NCBI GenBank assembly: GCA_033002965.1
Contig: JAURVB010004899.1
Coordinates: 1 to 64,000 of the forward strand
Reading direction: 5' to 3'
Origin: Piper betle
Lineage: Eukaryota > Streptophyta > Magnoliopsida > Piperales > Piperaceae
Length of the DNA stretch: 64,000 nucleotides
Part shown: positions 1-12,142 of the stretch, piece by piece
Position numbering within the stretch: the stretch's first letter is position 1
Layout of the letters: each line of letters opens with the position of its first letter
Translations under genes and position numbers: made by a program
Notes under the pieces: model-generated
The model's database searches: none
Seen by the model: only the letters and a program-made list of their open reading frames with translations
What the model was told of the DNA's origin: nothing

Positions 1-674
1 AGACTGCGGTGGAATCCGGCCCGAAGTGGCGACGGCCGAGTCGGGCTCGTGGAGTCGCGGCGGCGCGCAGGCAGGCGATCGCTGGCCGGGGGTTGGTCGT
101 GGTGGCACGGCGACGGCACGGCAAGGCGGGGCGACGACGATCGGCGGCGGCGGCGGCAGCACACAACAGTGGCGGCAAGGGTTTGGGTGGAAGAAGGGTT
201 GGGAGGGAGAAAAATACCCTCAATGGCAGTTTCGTAATTAAGTATTGACTCGATTCCTACTAGAGTCAAAATAATATCTAGCTCAGTAATAAATTCAAAA
301 AATCTAGAAAAATATGAAAAAATTCCATAAAATAAAACAAACACAACAACATCCAAATGACATGCTCTATAACTAATAACCCACCCGAATATAATCCAAC
401 ACATCCTAACGCGTTATTCGGCCTAAAACTATTTCTACGATCAAATATATAAAAAGAAAAAAATACTGCATACTTTCATATATTCAGATAACTCGTATCT
501 CACCATCTTCTCGACGTTATCATCATATATTCAGGTACACCTGACTCTCATCGCTCATAACTCACGGCTGGTCTCGACTCAGCACGCGGTTCATGAAACT
601 GACTCGACTCGAACCAACGGTCGAACCGACTGGTTCGGTAACGTAAAACCCTGACTCGAGTCACGGGTTTTACA
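1..674 (-). mobile_element. Long-LTR family, copy A (cut by window edge)
   Basis: This is the end of a long terminal repeat of the family that recurs at 2117, 7017, 42899 and 46890. The GC-rich block (about 1-190) matches the GC-rich block of the copy at 7017-9862. The block with paired GACTCGA/TCGAGTC motifs near 600-674 and the terminus GGGTTTTACA at 665-674 also match. The other end and its target duplication lie outside the window. Strand follows the orientation inferred from a conserved TATA-like site in better copies. The GC-rich open frames here are LTR sequence rather than genes. Confidence 0.75.
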
Positions 675-1929
<1,255 letters not shown>

Positions 1930-4900
1930 GACCTCGTGCGACAGCGTCTCCTTTTCTCACTCATCTCATACTTCATTGACTTTAAAAACTATCCCTTGCG
2001 CGAGAACATCAATTTTTTTCTTTTGACCATCTACATCCTCCGTGTGACTCCTGATCCTGAGTATAAAGATCGAGTACTCTCAGGCATGTGCCCTCAATAC
2101 CCTTTAAAACCACAAGTGTAACACCCCAAATCCGGTCTACTATTAAACCGAACCGGAAATGACGGGAAATGAAACCGATTCTCAAATTTGATTAATTTGG
2201 ACGACCCAAACTTAAGCGAAATGGATCTACTTTAAGTGTCATAAGATAAAAAAATTCTACAATAAATGTATAAAATGCACAACCTAACAGGATGCTACGT
2301 GGATGATATGATAACAAAAAATCACACTTCAATCAATTTAATATTATAAAAATCTTGTAAATATACGGACAAGGGAACCACCCTGGGCATCATTATATCA
2401 CAATATGTATATATGATAAATAACAAGATATATGACAATATTACATTCTATTAACATCATAACATTTCTATGTCATAATTCCTGACTAGGTCTACTATTC
2501 ACATGCACATGGCCGGAAGTTTACTAACTTTATTTATAAAACAAGTTAACCATGCATTAAACATCATCAAAATATTTCGCAAAAAGTTTTACTCATTCAC
2601 CAACATCACAATAAAACATCCTATTATCAGGCCTGTGTGTGTGCAAGGATGTCACTGCTCATTCATCAAGTCCGACATATCCTATTGTGTCTGATGCTCA
2701 CCTACATATATAATAGAAAATTGTCAGAAACAGCGGTCACTGGTCCAGAAAATAATTAATATCAAATTTTCAATGAGATCTAACTCTCATGAAAAGAAAA
2801 CATGCATATACTTCATCATAACTCTCACAAGGGTATTTACTGAGAACCCATCGAGCTATAGTCTGGATAGCATTCCAAAATTGACTGGTTTGATGCCTCT
2901 CTCAGGCATTTTCTTATTTTTTGATCCCTTGAGACTACCAATATATCCCAAACCCTCTTTAATCCTCTATATATCTCATGGCCCTGAGCATGAAGCCGAG
3001 TACTCTCACACAGTCGCCTTTAGTACCCTTTGAACCACATGTCTGAATGTGCGTTGCAGTAAATAGTACCTATAAACCACACGTTTCTTCGGGTATGAGG
3101 AACTCAAAATGCGGGTTATCAGGATCCCTCGGGAATGAAACAACCCTCTCACTAATCCAGAGCCCGCTGTGACTGGCACGTGCACCCGTCCATGGTATGT
3201 GTGAGTCAGTTTCACTATCTCTCATCTCACTGAAAACTTGATAAACCCATATATATGCCTGGGAAGGGATTTAACATTTTAGGCCTGAAGGCAACTTGCA
3301 GTGGATCTTATTTTCGAAATCAGGCTCAAGGGATCTCATCCTCAAGGTTTATTAATCCCAGAAACTAGTTCGTTAAAATGACCTGTATTTAAGTGGTCAT
3401 GTCTTGCAATATACAATCTAAACGGACCTGCTAGAATAGCCAATCAGAGTATCGCGCCTATGGGGCGAGCTTTTATACTGAACCTATACAAATAGAACTA
3501 AATTCTAAAGCCCATGTATACCCATATGATGTATGAATGACATAATGGATAAATCAAACAACACTAGGACAATCATGTATATCCTGATTAATCCAAACAA
3601 GCCCTAATAATCATGTCATATACACGTGATAAACCTATAGTTAATTCCATATCATGGTAAAATAATCAAATTCAAATGTCATAACTAATAAAATATAACT
3701 ATTATCATACAACAATTTCATCAATTAGTACTTAGTCACATGAATCTACATTCTTAGGTGATTATCCCATCAACATCACAAATTTTTTGATATGTAATTA
3801 AGCATAACAATTAACTAAATAAAGATCATAATTTTGACAATCGAACTAATACTCAATTATGACAAATTAATCATTAAAACTAGATGTATAATTCTCAAGT
3901 TTAATTATCTAAAATTAATTAACAGGAATTATCGACAAGCAAGTATTTTGAATTAACTAATCAAATATTTTCCCATAATTACAACAACATAAGCATTCAC
4001 AATAACAAGCAATAAATCTCAAGATCGTAAAATCAGTATACAAATCAAATTTATGAATATAACTACAATGATGTACATGCTAATGATGATCAATCATATA
4101 AAATGAAATAAAATTAAATTGTATACCTAAGTTAGTGATCACGCGTGACGGCGACGACAATTGTGGTTGCCGCGAAGAGGGAGACAACGGCTATTATTGT
4201 CGTCCCACAAGTGAAGTTGGCAATGAGGGAGTGGCTCGATGTGGCCGGAGCGCCATTGGCTAAAGGCGACAGTGGCAGCTGTGGGTTGTGGCCGTCTAGG
4301 GCGAGGAGTGGCTAAGAGGGTGATGTCAGCTAGGAAGAGGGGTGGAGGGCTAGGGGAGGTCAGGTCGGCTAGGGGGCAGATGACGTGGCCGGCGGTGGTG
4401 TGTGACTAGCTGGTGGCGGCGCTAGTCGCCGGTGACAATGCATGCAAGCGGTGGCTCTGTTTCACTCATGGTCGTTGTGCATGTCCTCGCATAGGCTGAG
4501 GAAGGGTCGATAATGAGGAATAAAGGGCTAGGGAGGGTCACCGGAGGTTGTCGCCGGAGTTGGTGGTTGGCGGCAACACTTGCAAGGCGGCGACGGCGGT
4601 GGGTGACCGTGAGGGGAAACAGGTAGAAAGGGGAGGGAGAGGAGGGAGGAAAGGAGGTGGGTGACGTGGAGGCGACATGAGGGGAGGTCGTTGGGGTGGT
4701 GGTGGCCGGATGTGGTGAGCGTGGTCACAAGTGAACGGTCAGGGAATGATGGGTCGGGTGGCGTTTCAAAGAAGGAGGTCGGGGGAATGAAAACAGGTCG
4801 GGGCAGTTTTGTAAATAAAACTTGGCTCGCTCCCGACTCGAGTCAATAATAATAAATAAATAAATTCTAAAAAATATAAAATAAATATGATAAAATACTA

Positions 4901-5830
4901 TAAAATAAACTATGCTCAATAAAATAAAATAACATGTTCTAGGCCTACCAACCCACCCCAAAAATCCTTTCTGACATATCCTAACATGGTAAATGGCCTA
5001 ATTCTAATTTCTACGCTCTAATGCACAAAATAAAATAAAATAAATCTAGCATACTATCGTATATTCTGATAACTCAGTTTCCTATTGTGTTACTAACGTT
5101 ATTATCATATACTCGGGTACACTTGACCATCGTGGCTCATAACACACACAACCGGCCTCGACTCAGCACATGTGTTCTGAAATTGACTCGGCTCTAACCG
5201 ATCGGTTCACGAGTATAAAACCTTGACTAGAGTCACGGGTTTTACAACAAGTTTAGACATGCGTTGCATTGCAGTACTCGTAAACATCCACACCTTTCTG
5301 GGTTTGAGGAACTCAAAGATACAGTTGTCATAATCCCTCGTAAATGGAACAAACGCTCACTAAATCCAAAGTTTGCTTTGACAAACATGTGCTCTATCTC
5401 AAGATGTGGTTGTCAGTTTTCCCCTGTCTCACATCTTACCGAAAAAGTCGAGAAAATTATATATAGGCATGGAATGAGATTTATATAATAGACCCTAAGG
5501 CAACTTGAGGTGAATCTTGTTTTCGAAATCAGACTCAAGGGGTCTCATTTTCGAGGTTTATTAATCATAGAAGTAAAATACGTCTAAATAACTCGTGTTA
5601 AATGGGGTCCGATAAAACAACCACTTAACACGTCCTGCGATCTAGAAATTAAATCAACAATAGAGCATAACTATAAAAAGTGAGAAGAGTCCTAACAGAC
5701 CTATAGTCCAAGCTTCAAGCATGACATCTCCTCTACGGCAAGCTCGAATTCTAAAAACTACATCGAAACCCACTGCTAAATAATTACTAACATCTCTATA
5801 TGATGAATGCTCGTGGTGTGTGCTCACATC
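1930..5830 (-). mobile_element. Old diverged LTR copy of the same family, split by copy B
   Basis: Two pieces, 1930-2116 and 5247-5830, read continuously as one diverged LTR once the insert 2117-5246 is removed. The left piece matches the reverse complement of about 48,880-49,010. The right piece continues with the same order of blocks as the 46,890-49,802 copy: the tagacatgcg block, then aactcaaag, then the atttatataatag TATA region, then ggtttattaat, then ggcaagctcg. Its true ends are not visible. Confidence 0.6.
2117..5246 (-). mobile_element. Solo LTR, copy B, with ACAAG target duplication
   Basis: The element begins TGTAACACCCC and ends ACGGGTTTTACA. It is flanked by a perfect 5-bp duplication, ACAAG, at 2112-2116 and 5247-5251. 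It is 3130 bp long and holds no internal domain, primer site or coding gene, so it reads as a solo LTR left by LTR-LTR recombination. A GC-rich block lies at about 4140-4800. It sits inside an older LTR of the same family. Confidence 0.85.
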
Positions 5831-6469
5831 ATCAATACATCTTAATAAAGAAGATTGTTAAATAAACCTACAACTAAACATACAACACATAAATCAAGAC
5901 ATAATAAAGGAAATAACTAATAACAAATAATAAATAAATAAATAAATACCCTCATGAATAAATAGATAAATAATAAATATATGAAAATAATAATATTTTA
6001 ATCATAAAATAATAATATTAGATACTATATAAATACACGACTAAACACGAGTAAAAATCACATATACATTGTGTTAGTAAATATGTAATTAATTAATTAA
6101 ATAAATATATAATCATTTAATAAATAAATAAATAAACACTTAGTTAATTTTATTAGTCATGAATAATAATAATATCATATCCATCCAACACAGAATATGT
6201 AATTAAATACAAATAAATAATAACATACACGCAATGAACAAATAGATAAATAAATAAATAAATAAATAAATAAAGTTTAGTAAACGTGAATAAGATTAAT
6301 ATTAATAAGTAAATATATCAATAATAATAACAAACAATCATATAAGCATCCATCATATACAACAAACATAGAAATAAAAAGAAATAAACAATAATAAATG
6401 AACAAATAAATAAATAAACGCTCATAACATCAAAATATGCTAAATAAGATGAACACACATTTAAACTAA
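5831..6469. repeat. AT-rich low-complexity tract with TAAA/AATA runs
   Basis: The sequence is dominated by short runs of (AAAT)n and (AATA)n type, for example 5930-5945 and 6243-6275. No gene is visible. It lies between the visible end of the old LTR and the next retroelement debris. Confidence 0.6.
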
Positions 6470-6935
6470 TGTAACGGTTCTCGAATTACAAAAAACGGTC
6501 GAAAATGACTGAAAACGACGGAAAATGAGCTGAAGTGAACTTTACTAAGTCAACCTGGGTGAGTCGACCGAGTTGAACCGTGGGCCGGGTAGTTAGACTT
6601 AGACACAGGCTCGGGCATGACCATAGACATGGACAGGTGAACAGGACTCGGGCTAGTGGACGTGAACACAAGAGGAAGATGTGAATGCGGGTATACAGGT
6701 CTGACAGGGCAAGCGACACTCGTCGTGGGAAAACGCCAATGGAGGCTCGGCTGGGGTCATTGCTAGTCAAGATCATAGCCCATACGACGAGGAAGATGAT
6801 GGTGGTGGCCATCAGCGGAGTCTGGCCACTGGCTAGCCGAAAAATTACTGGAAAGGGCAGAATCGCCATTGGGTATGGTGGAGTCGCCAGCGGCAATCAC
6901 GGGCATGGCAGTGGCTAGCACCTTGGGCCGTTACA
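6470..6935. mobile_element. Possible small LTR or TIR fragment with TGTAACGG/CCGTTACA ends
   Basis: The stretch starts TGTAACGG and ends CCGTTACA, a perfect 8-bp inverted terminus of the TG...CA type. The five bases on each side (ACTAA and AATGG) do not match, so no target duplication supports it. The end also resembles the LTR end of the neighbouring TRIM family (cttgggccgttaca), so it may be scrambled TRIM debris. Confidence 0.3.
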
Positions 6936-7016
6936 AATGGCATGGCATTGGCTAGCCAATGTCCCTAGTCTAGCCTACCAGAGCAACCTAATCTTAGCCC
7001 ATTATGCTACACTTTG

Positions 7017-9862
7017 TGTAACACCCCAAATCCGGTCCATGCTTGTGAACCGAACCGGTATGTTACAGGCCCCGGATAGGTCAGCTAACCCGAACGTAAC
7101 TCATGCGAATCAAATCTTAGCGTCTTAAGATGATGATACAACTCGCAATGCATTGATGAATGAACAAACCCTAACATGGTACTACATGAATGACATGCAA
7201 TTCAAGCACACACCAATACAATTACGATCAAACTCAATAAAAATTCTAAAATAAAACGGAGAGAGTCTCCCCTAAAAGTGCAATTAGGGTCTACCCTGTC
7301 AAAACAATATATACCAATATATATGCATATATCAACAATTGCAATCACACACAATCTAATATACTGTATATTCATTATAGAACTTGGGCCACACTTCTGT
7401 TGTGCACTCTGATCACATCTCACCTCTTGTCATCATGTCTTAGCTTTTCATCATGTCTTAACATTATCTCATTGCATTTAATCATATCCTATCATGTCTT
7501 AGCATTTCACATCATTCACAATATAATAGCATCATAAATAAAGTATTAACCACTCTATCGACTGACATGTGTGCAAGCGACAACAATGCTCCTCTGTCCA
7601 AGCTGGCTCCTCCAATATGAAAGAAAACATCATATACTCCACGCGAACCCTTTGAAGGGCACTACTGAGGAGCCACTGGGCTGCAGACCCGGTAGCATCC
7701 CGAACTTACTGATCTGTTGCTGGTACTGTGCCGCTCTCAGCACTTCTTTTTCAGTACTTCACGTAAAACTTTATCCTAAGCCCTCTCCTTACCTCCATAT
7801 TTCTCCTGGCCTTGAGCACGAAGGTCGAGTACTCTCAGGCAGTCGCCTTTAATACCCTTTGAACCACAAGTCCGGACATGCGCTGTACTAAACAGTACCC
7901 GTAAACCTCCACGTTCTCCGGGTGTGAGGAACTCAAACGCGGAGTTGTCAGGATCCCTCGGGAATGGAACAGTCCGCTGGCACTAATCCAGAGCCCGCTT
8001 TGACTGTCACGGCATCCGCTCATGGTACGTGCAGTCGGTTTCTCCATCTCTCGTCTCACTGAAAACGCGAAAACTACATATATATATAGGGCTGGGTAGG
8101 GATTTATATAATAGGCCCGAAGGCAACTTGTGGTGGATCTTGTTTTCGAAATCATCCTCGGGGATCTCATCCTCGAGGGGTTATTAATCCGGAAATCTGT
8201 TCGGCTAGATGGCCCGAGTTAAGTGGGATCCAATAAAACGCCACTTAACCCGTCCTGCAAATGATAAGATAAACATACAATAGAAAGACGTAAAACAGAG
8301 TCGAGTCCTAAACGGACCTGGTAGAAGCTCCAAGCGTGTCATCGCGCCTAAGCGGCAAGCTCCTACTCCGTACTTACACATCAAAACTAAATACTAACGC
8401 CCGCTAACTAAATGATGCATCAAACTCAATGAACATCACACACAATACGAATAACATTCATCAACAGTCAAATAATCATAAGTATGAAAGAATTTCTAAC
8501 TCCTATTCATACCAATCCTATCGTATTTTTCTAAGTTACGTCGTAATCACTTATCATGCTCTCATTAGATCACTTACTCTTCATTCACACTTAATCTCAT
8601 CATGCAACTCATCGTTTCATCCATAATTAAGCATTAATCACGTCATTAAACCAACCCTAGCATGTTGTGCTAACAATCATCAAGTTTAAATTATAAATTC
8701 GGAGGTAATTATACCTCACGTCATCGGCAATCGGCGACGGCTAGGGTTTCCGTCGCGCGTCTCGGAGCTCGAATCCGGCGCTCGTCGGCGTCCGAAGCTC
8801 GATCGGGCTCGACTGGGTGAGCCCCGCGGAAGATCTGGTGAATTCCGACGAATTCCGAAATTCTGGTTTTCCGACGGTTTTCGGCGGTTTTCCGACGGCT
8901 TCCGACAGCTTCCGGCAGTTTTCCGGCGACAGTCCCCGGCGGCGTCTACTGGCCGGAAAGTGGTCGTGTTGGGTACCCTTGGAACCGGCTCGGCGAGCCC
9001 GACTCATCTACGAGGTCGACGCGGCCAACGGAGGTGGCGGCTCGCCGGAAAATGCATAAAACCGAGCCGGCGGTGATGGTGGCTAGATCCGGCCGGCCAC
9101 GGCGGCGATGGCCTCCGTTCCGGTCAGGGAAGGTCGCTGGAGGGCTGAGGGTGCTGAGGCGACCGACCGACCGCGGCGGCGCCAGTCGCCGGCGGCGGAA
9201 TCGGCGACGGAAGCGCAATATCGCGGCGTGGCGTCCTCGCGCGGCGGCCCGATTGGGGCCGGACCTGGTCGGGGCAGCATGGCGACGTCGTCGCGGGGCT
9301 AGGCGGCGACGATCGGCGGCCGGGTAGGCATCCACGGCAGCGGCGGTGGCGCGCACAATGGCGGTGCGTCGAGGTAAGGGTTTGGGGAAGAAAAGAAGGG
9401 CACGGGGGTGTGTGGTGGCAAAGTCGTAAATATTACTTGACTCGTCTCCGACTCGAGTCAAAAATAATATTTAAGTCGTAAAAAATTCCAAAAAATTTGG
9501 GAAAAATCCCAAAAATCAAACAACACCAAAAAATCATAATGATATGCTCTAGAACTATCAACCCACCCAAAATGCCCGTAACGCGTCCTAACGCGGTAAA
9601 TGGCCTAAAACTAATTCTACGATCTATTATATATCATAATAAAAAAAAGAACTGCATACTCTCGTATATTCTAATAACTTATTCTTTTCTTCTGTGTTCA
9701 TGACATTATCATCATATATTTGGGTACACATGACCCTCATGGATCATACATGAGATCGGCGTCGGCTCAGTACATGTGTTCTGAAACTGACTCGACTCGA
9801 AAATAACAGTCGAACCGACCGATTCTGAATATAAAACCCTGACTCGAATCGTGGGTTTTACA
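7017..9862 (-). mobile_element. Solo LTR, copy C, with CTTTG target duplication
   Basis: It starts TGTAACACCCC and ends GTGGGTTTTACA, flanked by a perfect CTTTG duplication at 7012-7016 and 9863-9867. It is 2846 bp long. It is inserted within LTR1 of the TRIM: joining the flanks restores the cactttg-gg order seen at 11,807-11,815. The GC-rich block at 8740-9440 produces long but unconvincing open frames on both strands. On the reverse strand a TATTATATAAAT site near 8103-8115 aligns with the same site in the other copies. Confidence 0.88.
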
Positions 9863-9884
9863 CTTTGGATTGGGTTGTTACAAA

Positions 9885-9896
9885 TGGTATCAGAGC
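9885..9896 (+). other. Primer-binding site for initiator-Met tRNA (TRIM LTR1)
   Basis: TGGTATCAGAGC lies two bases after the LTR end TTACA. This is the standard sequence complementary to the 3' end of plant initiator methionine tRNA and primes reverse transcription. Confidence 0.85.
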
Positions 9897-10328
9897 AACC
9901 TAGTTCTATGTTAGATGGTAGGTTAGACTAGGGGCATTGGCTAAGGATGCCGGTCATGGGCCTGAGAAGGACATGTGCTGAGGGCACTGTTGTACAATTA
10001 GCTGATTTCGAGTGGAATCGGCCGATTTAAATCGGATCGGTAGCGTGCCGATCCGATTTTGGGCCGAATCGGCGACCAACTTGGCCGATATACTCCCGAT
10101 TTCAACCGATTTCGACCGAGTTAAATCCGATTCGGAATCGGGGTAAATCAGGAAGAATCGGTTTTTTGGTAAATGACTAAAATACCCTAGGTATGATATT
10201 TATTAAATTATTTAAGCATGGGTAAAATTGGAATTTTGATTTTAAAAACCTAAAATTGACACCCCCTCCCCCCCCCACTCCGCCGCCATGTTTCCGCCCT
10301 CCATCGCCGCGTCTGCCCTCTGCCGTGC

Positions 10329-10700
10329 TTCCTCGACTCTGACCTCAGCTCCGACCGGCCAACATCGCTGTGGAAACGAGATTCGTTTCTGCCCTCCGTC
10401 GCCGTGTTCCGCCCTCCGCTGCCGCGCTTCCGCCCTCCGCCGTGCTTCCTCGACTCCGACCTCAGCTCCCACCGGGCTCCGACCTTGACTTCGACCGGCC
10501 GACATCGCTGTGGAAATGAGACTCGCTTCCGCCCTCTGCTGCGCCGCGCTTCCTCGACTTCGACCTCAGCTCCGACCGGCCGACATTGCTGTGGAAACTC
10601 AAATCGCTCGCCCTTCGCCGCCATGTTCCGCCCTCTGCCGCCGTGCTTCCTCGACTCTGACCGGCCGACATCACTGTGGAAACGAGACAGCTGACCGGGC
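10329..10700 (+). repeat. GC-rich tandem repeat, four units of about 95-115 bp
   Basis: Units begin with a cttcctcgact core near 10,331, 10,447, 10,551 and 10,648. Each carries a cgaccggcc-acatcgctgtggaaac block. They share the order CTTCCTCGAC, GACCTCAGCTCC, GACCGGCC and TGTGGAAA. Open frames here on both strands are by-products of the GC content. Confidence 0.7.
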
Positions 10701-10749
10701 CTCCGACTCAGCTCTGACCGATTCGTATAAAGTTGGATTTTTTGTTGAA

Positions 10750-11320
10750 ATTGAATGTGCAAATTGTTGGCTATGCTTCACAAAGTTGGAACGAATTCAC
10801 CTTAGCTCCGACGGGATGTGCAAATTGTTGGCGACGCTTCACAATTTTTTTTCATTGCTGATTTGGAATTCATGATCAAATTCGTATGTCAAATTTGATG
10901 TTATGTGCTGTGCAAATTCGTATGTCAAATTTTTCATAAATTGCTATGTGGTGTGCAAATTCGTATGTCAAATTTTTCTGTGCAAAAAATTGTGTTGTGC
11001 TGTGCAAAATTCGGTTGTGCTGTGCAAATATGGCTTGAGCTGTGCAAATTTGCACAACACAATTTTGGTCATGCGTCCAAATTGCTTGAGCTGTGCGAAT
11101 TTTTTTCATTTTGTTCATGCGTCCAAATTGCTTGAGTTGTGCAAATTGTCACAAGGAAGATTGATTATGTGCTGTGCAAATTGTTGTGCTGTGCAAATTA
11201 TATGCTATGCAAATTATATAACGTGTAAATTGTCATGTTGTGCAAATTGTTGGTGCTGTGCAAATTGTTGGTGCGTGCAAATTTGCCCGCTCTTCCAAAC
11301 GAGATTGTGCAAATTGTTGG
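10750..11320 (+). repeat. Irregular array of GTGCAAATT-type motifs
   Basis: Well over ten copies of a GTGCAAATT or CTGTGCAAATTGTTG motif occur at irregular spacing, some followed by a CGTATGTCAAATTTTT variant (10,917 and 10,962). One frame reads as cysteine-rich repeats, but that follows from the DNA repeat. Confidence 0.7.
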
Positions 11321-11832
11321 TATATCAAATGTTATACTTATGATATTGAGGTATGGTGATGATAAATTGTGATGCTCTTTTATACTTGTATTAAATTATA
11401 AATTTGTGTATTTATGTTGAAAAATTATATAATTATGTATTTCAGGTATTTATGTTATGAGTTGTCAAATTTTTGTATATGACCAATTTGGACTGATTCA
11501 GGCCGATTCAACTGAACCGATTCCTGTCCGATTTAGACCGATTCTGATTCTGATTCCGACTCCATCGAAAACTGATTCCGATTCCGATTCCGATTCCGAT
11601 TTATGCAAACATGGCTGAGGCTAGCAACTAGCCGAGTGTAAGAGTTTCGGGGACGAAATTTCCTACGATAGGTGGATTGTGAGATTTCTCAACTTAGCCC
11701 TACATCTAATACCTATTGGGATAAGATCCTATTTATAAGTGGGAATGGACTATAGATCTTTAACTTGGTTAACCACTTTTAAAGAAATGACTTAGGCCCA
11801 TTACGTTACACTTTGGGCTGGGTCATTACAAA

Positions 11833-11844
11833 TGGTATCAAAGC
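11833..11844 (+). other. Primer-binding site (one mismatch) after TRIM LTR2
   Basis: TGGTATCAAAGC lies two bases after the LTR2 end. It differs by one base from the initiator-Met site at 9885. Confidence 0.8.
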
Positions 11845-12142
11845 AACCTAGTTTCGTGTTAGATGGTGGGTTGGACTAGGGCTGTTGGTTAAGGCTGCTC
11901 GGTCACGGGCCACAAAAGAACGTGTGCTGAGGCTAGCAACATGGCTAAGTGTAGGAATTTTAGGGAGGAAATTTCCTAAGGTCAGTGGATTATGAGATTC
12001 CGCAACTTAGTCCCACATCTAATACCTACTGGGATAAGATTATGTTTATAAGTGAGAATGGACTATAGATGTTTAACTTGGTTAACCACTTTTGAAGAGA
12101 TGACTTAACCCATTAGTTTGCACCTTGGGCCGGGTCGTTACA

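Larger units (their letters stand above)
9984..11612. mobile_element. Unclassified 1.6-kb insertion with CCGATT-rich ends (hAT-like duplication)
   Basis: This block interrupts the TRIM internal region. It is flanked by TGCTGAGG (9976-9983) and GGCTGAGG (11613-11620), a 7-of-8 match that would suit the 8-bp duplication of hAT elements. Both ends are rich in CCGATT/AATCGG motifs (9995-10160 and about 11,505-11,602), like the subterminal repeats of DNA transposons. The centre holds four GC-rich repeat units and then a GTGCAAATT array. No clear terminal inverted repeat and no transposase is visible, so the class is open. Confidence 0.5.
6990..12142 (+). mobile_element. Tandem TRIM-type retrotransposon (three LTRs), interrupted twice
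   Basis: Three short LTRs of about 153 bp alternate with two tiny internal regions. LTR1 survives only as 6990-7016 plus 9868-9882, split by solo LTR C. LTR2 is 11678-11830 and LTR3 is 11991-12142. LTR2 begins TGTGAGATTT and ends GGTCATTACA; LTR3 ends GGTCGTTACA. LTRs 1 and 2 are each followed, two bases on, by an initiator-Met tRNA primer site. A purine-rich tract precedes LTRs 2 and 3. The internal regions carry no protein. The plan (TGTGAGAT... LTR, TTACA-AATGGTATCAGAGC junction) is that of plant TRIM elements. A 1.6-kb element splits the first internal region. Confidence 0.75.

Noticed and set aside
8946..9461. Long open frames in the GC-rich blocks of the solo LTRs (also 43,294-43,824, 47,284-48,016)
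   Set aside because: They start at TTG rather than ATG in the conserved version, occur on both strands at once, and differ in length and frame among copies. They reflect GC-rich composition.
7017..9862. Reading the 2.9-kb elements as DNA transposons because their ends are imperfect 11-bp inverted repeats
   Set aside because: A 5-bp target duplication with TG...CA ends fits LTRs better, and no DNA transposon family I know with these ends makes 5-bp duplications. Not fully excluded.
9885..9896. Possible tRNA gene
   Set aside because: Only the 12-base primer site complementary to initiator-Met tRNA is present; no cloverleaf.
10242..10875. Overlapping frames rich in Arg/Pro/Ser on both strands
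   Set aside because: They follow from the GC-rich tandem repeat; frames are open in several phases and resemble no protein.
10903..11343. Cysteine-rich repeat ORF of 146 codons
   Set aside because: It is a direct translation of the GTGCAAATT array; no signal peptide or conserved cysteine spacing.
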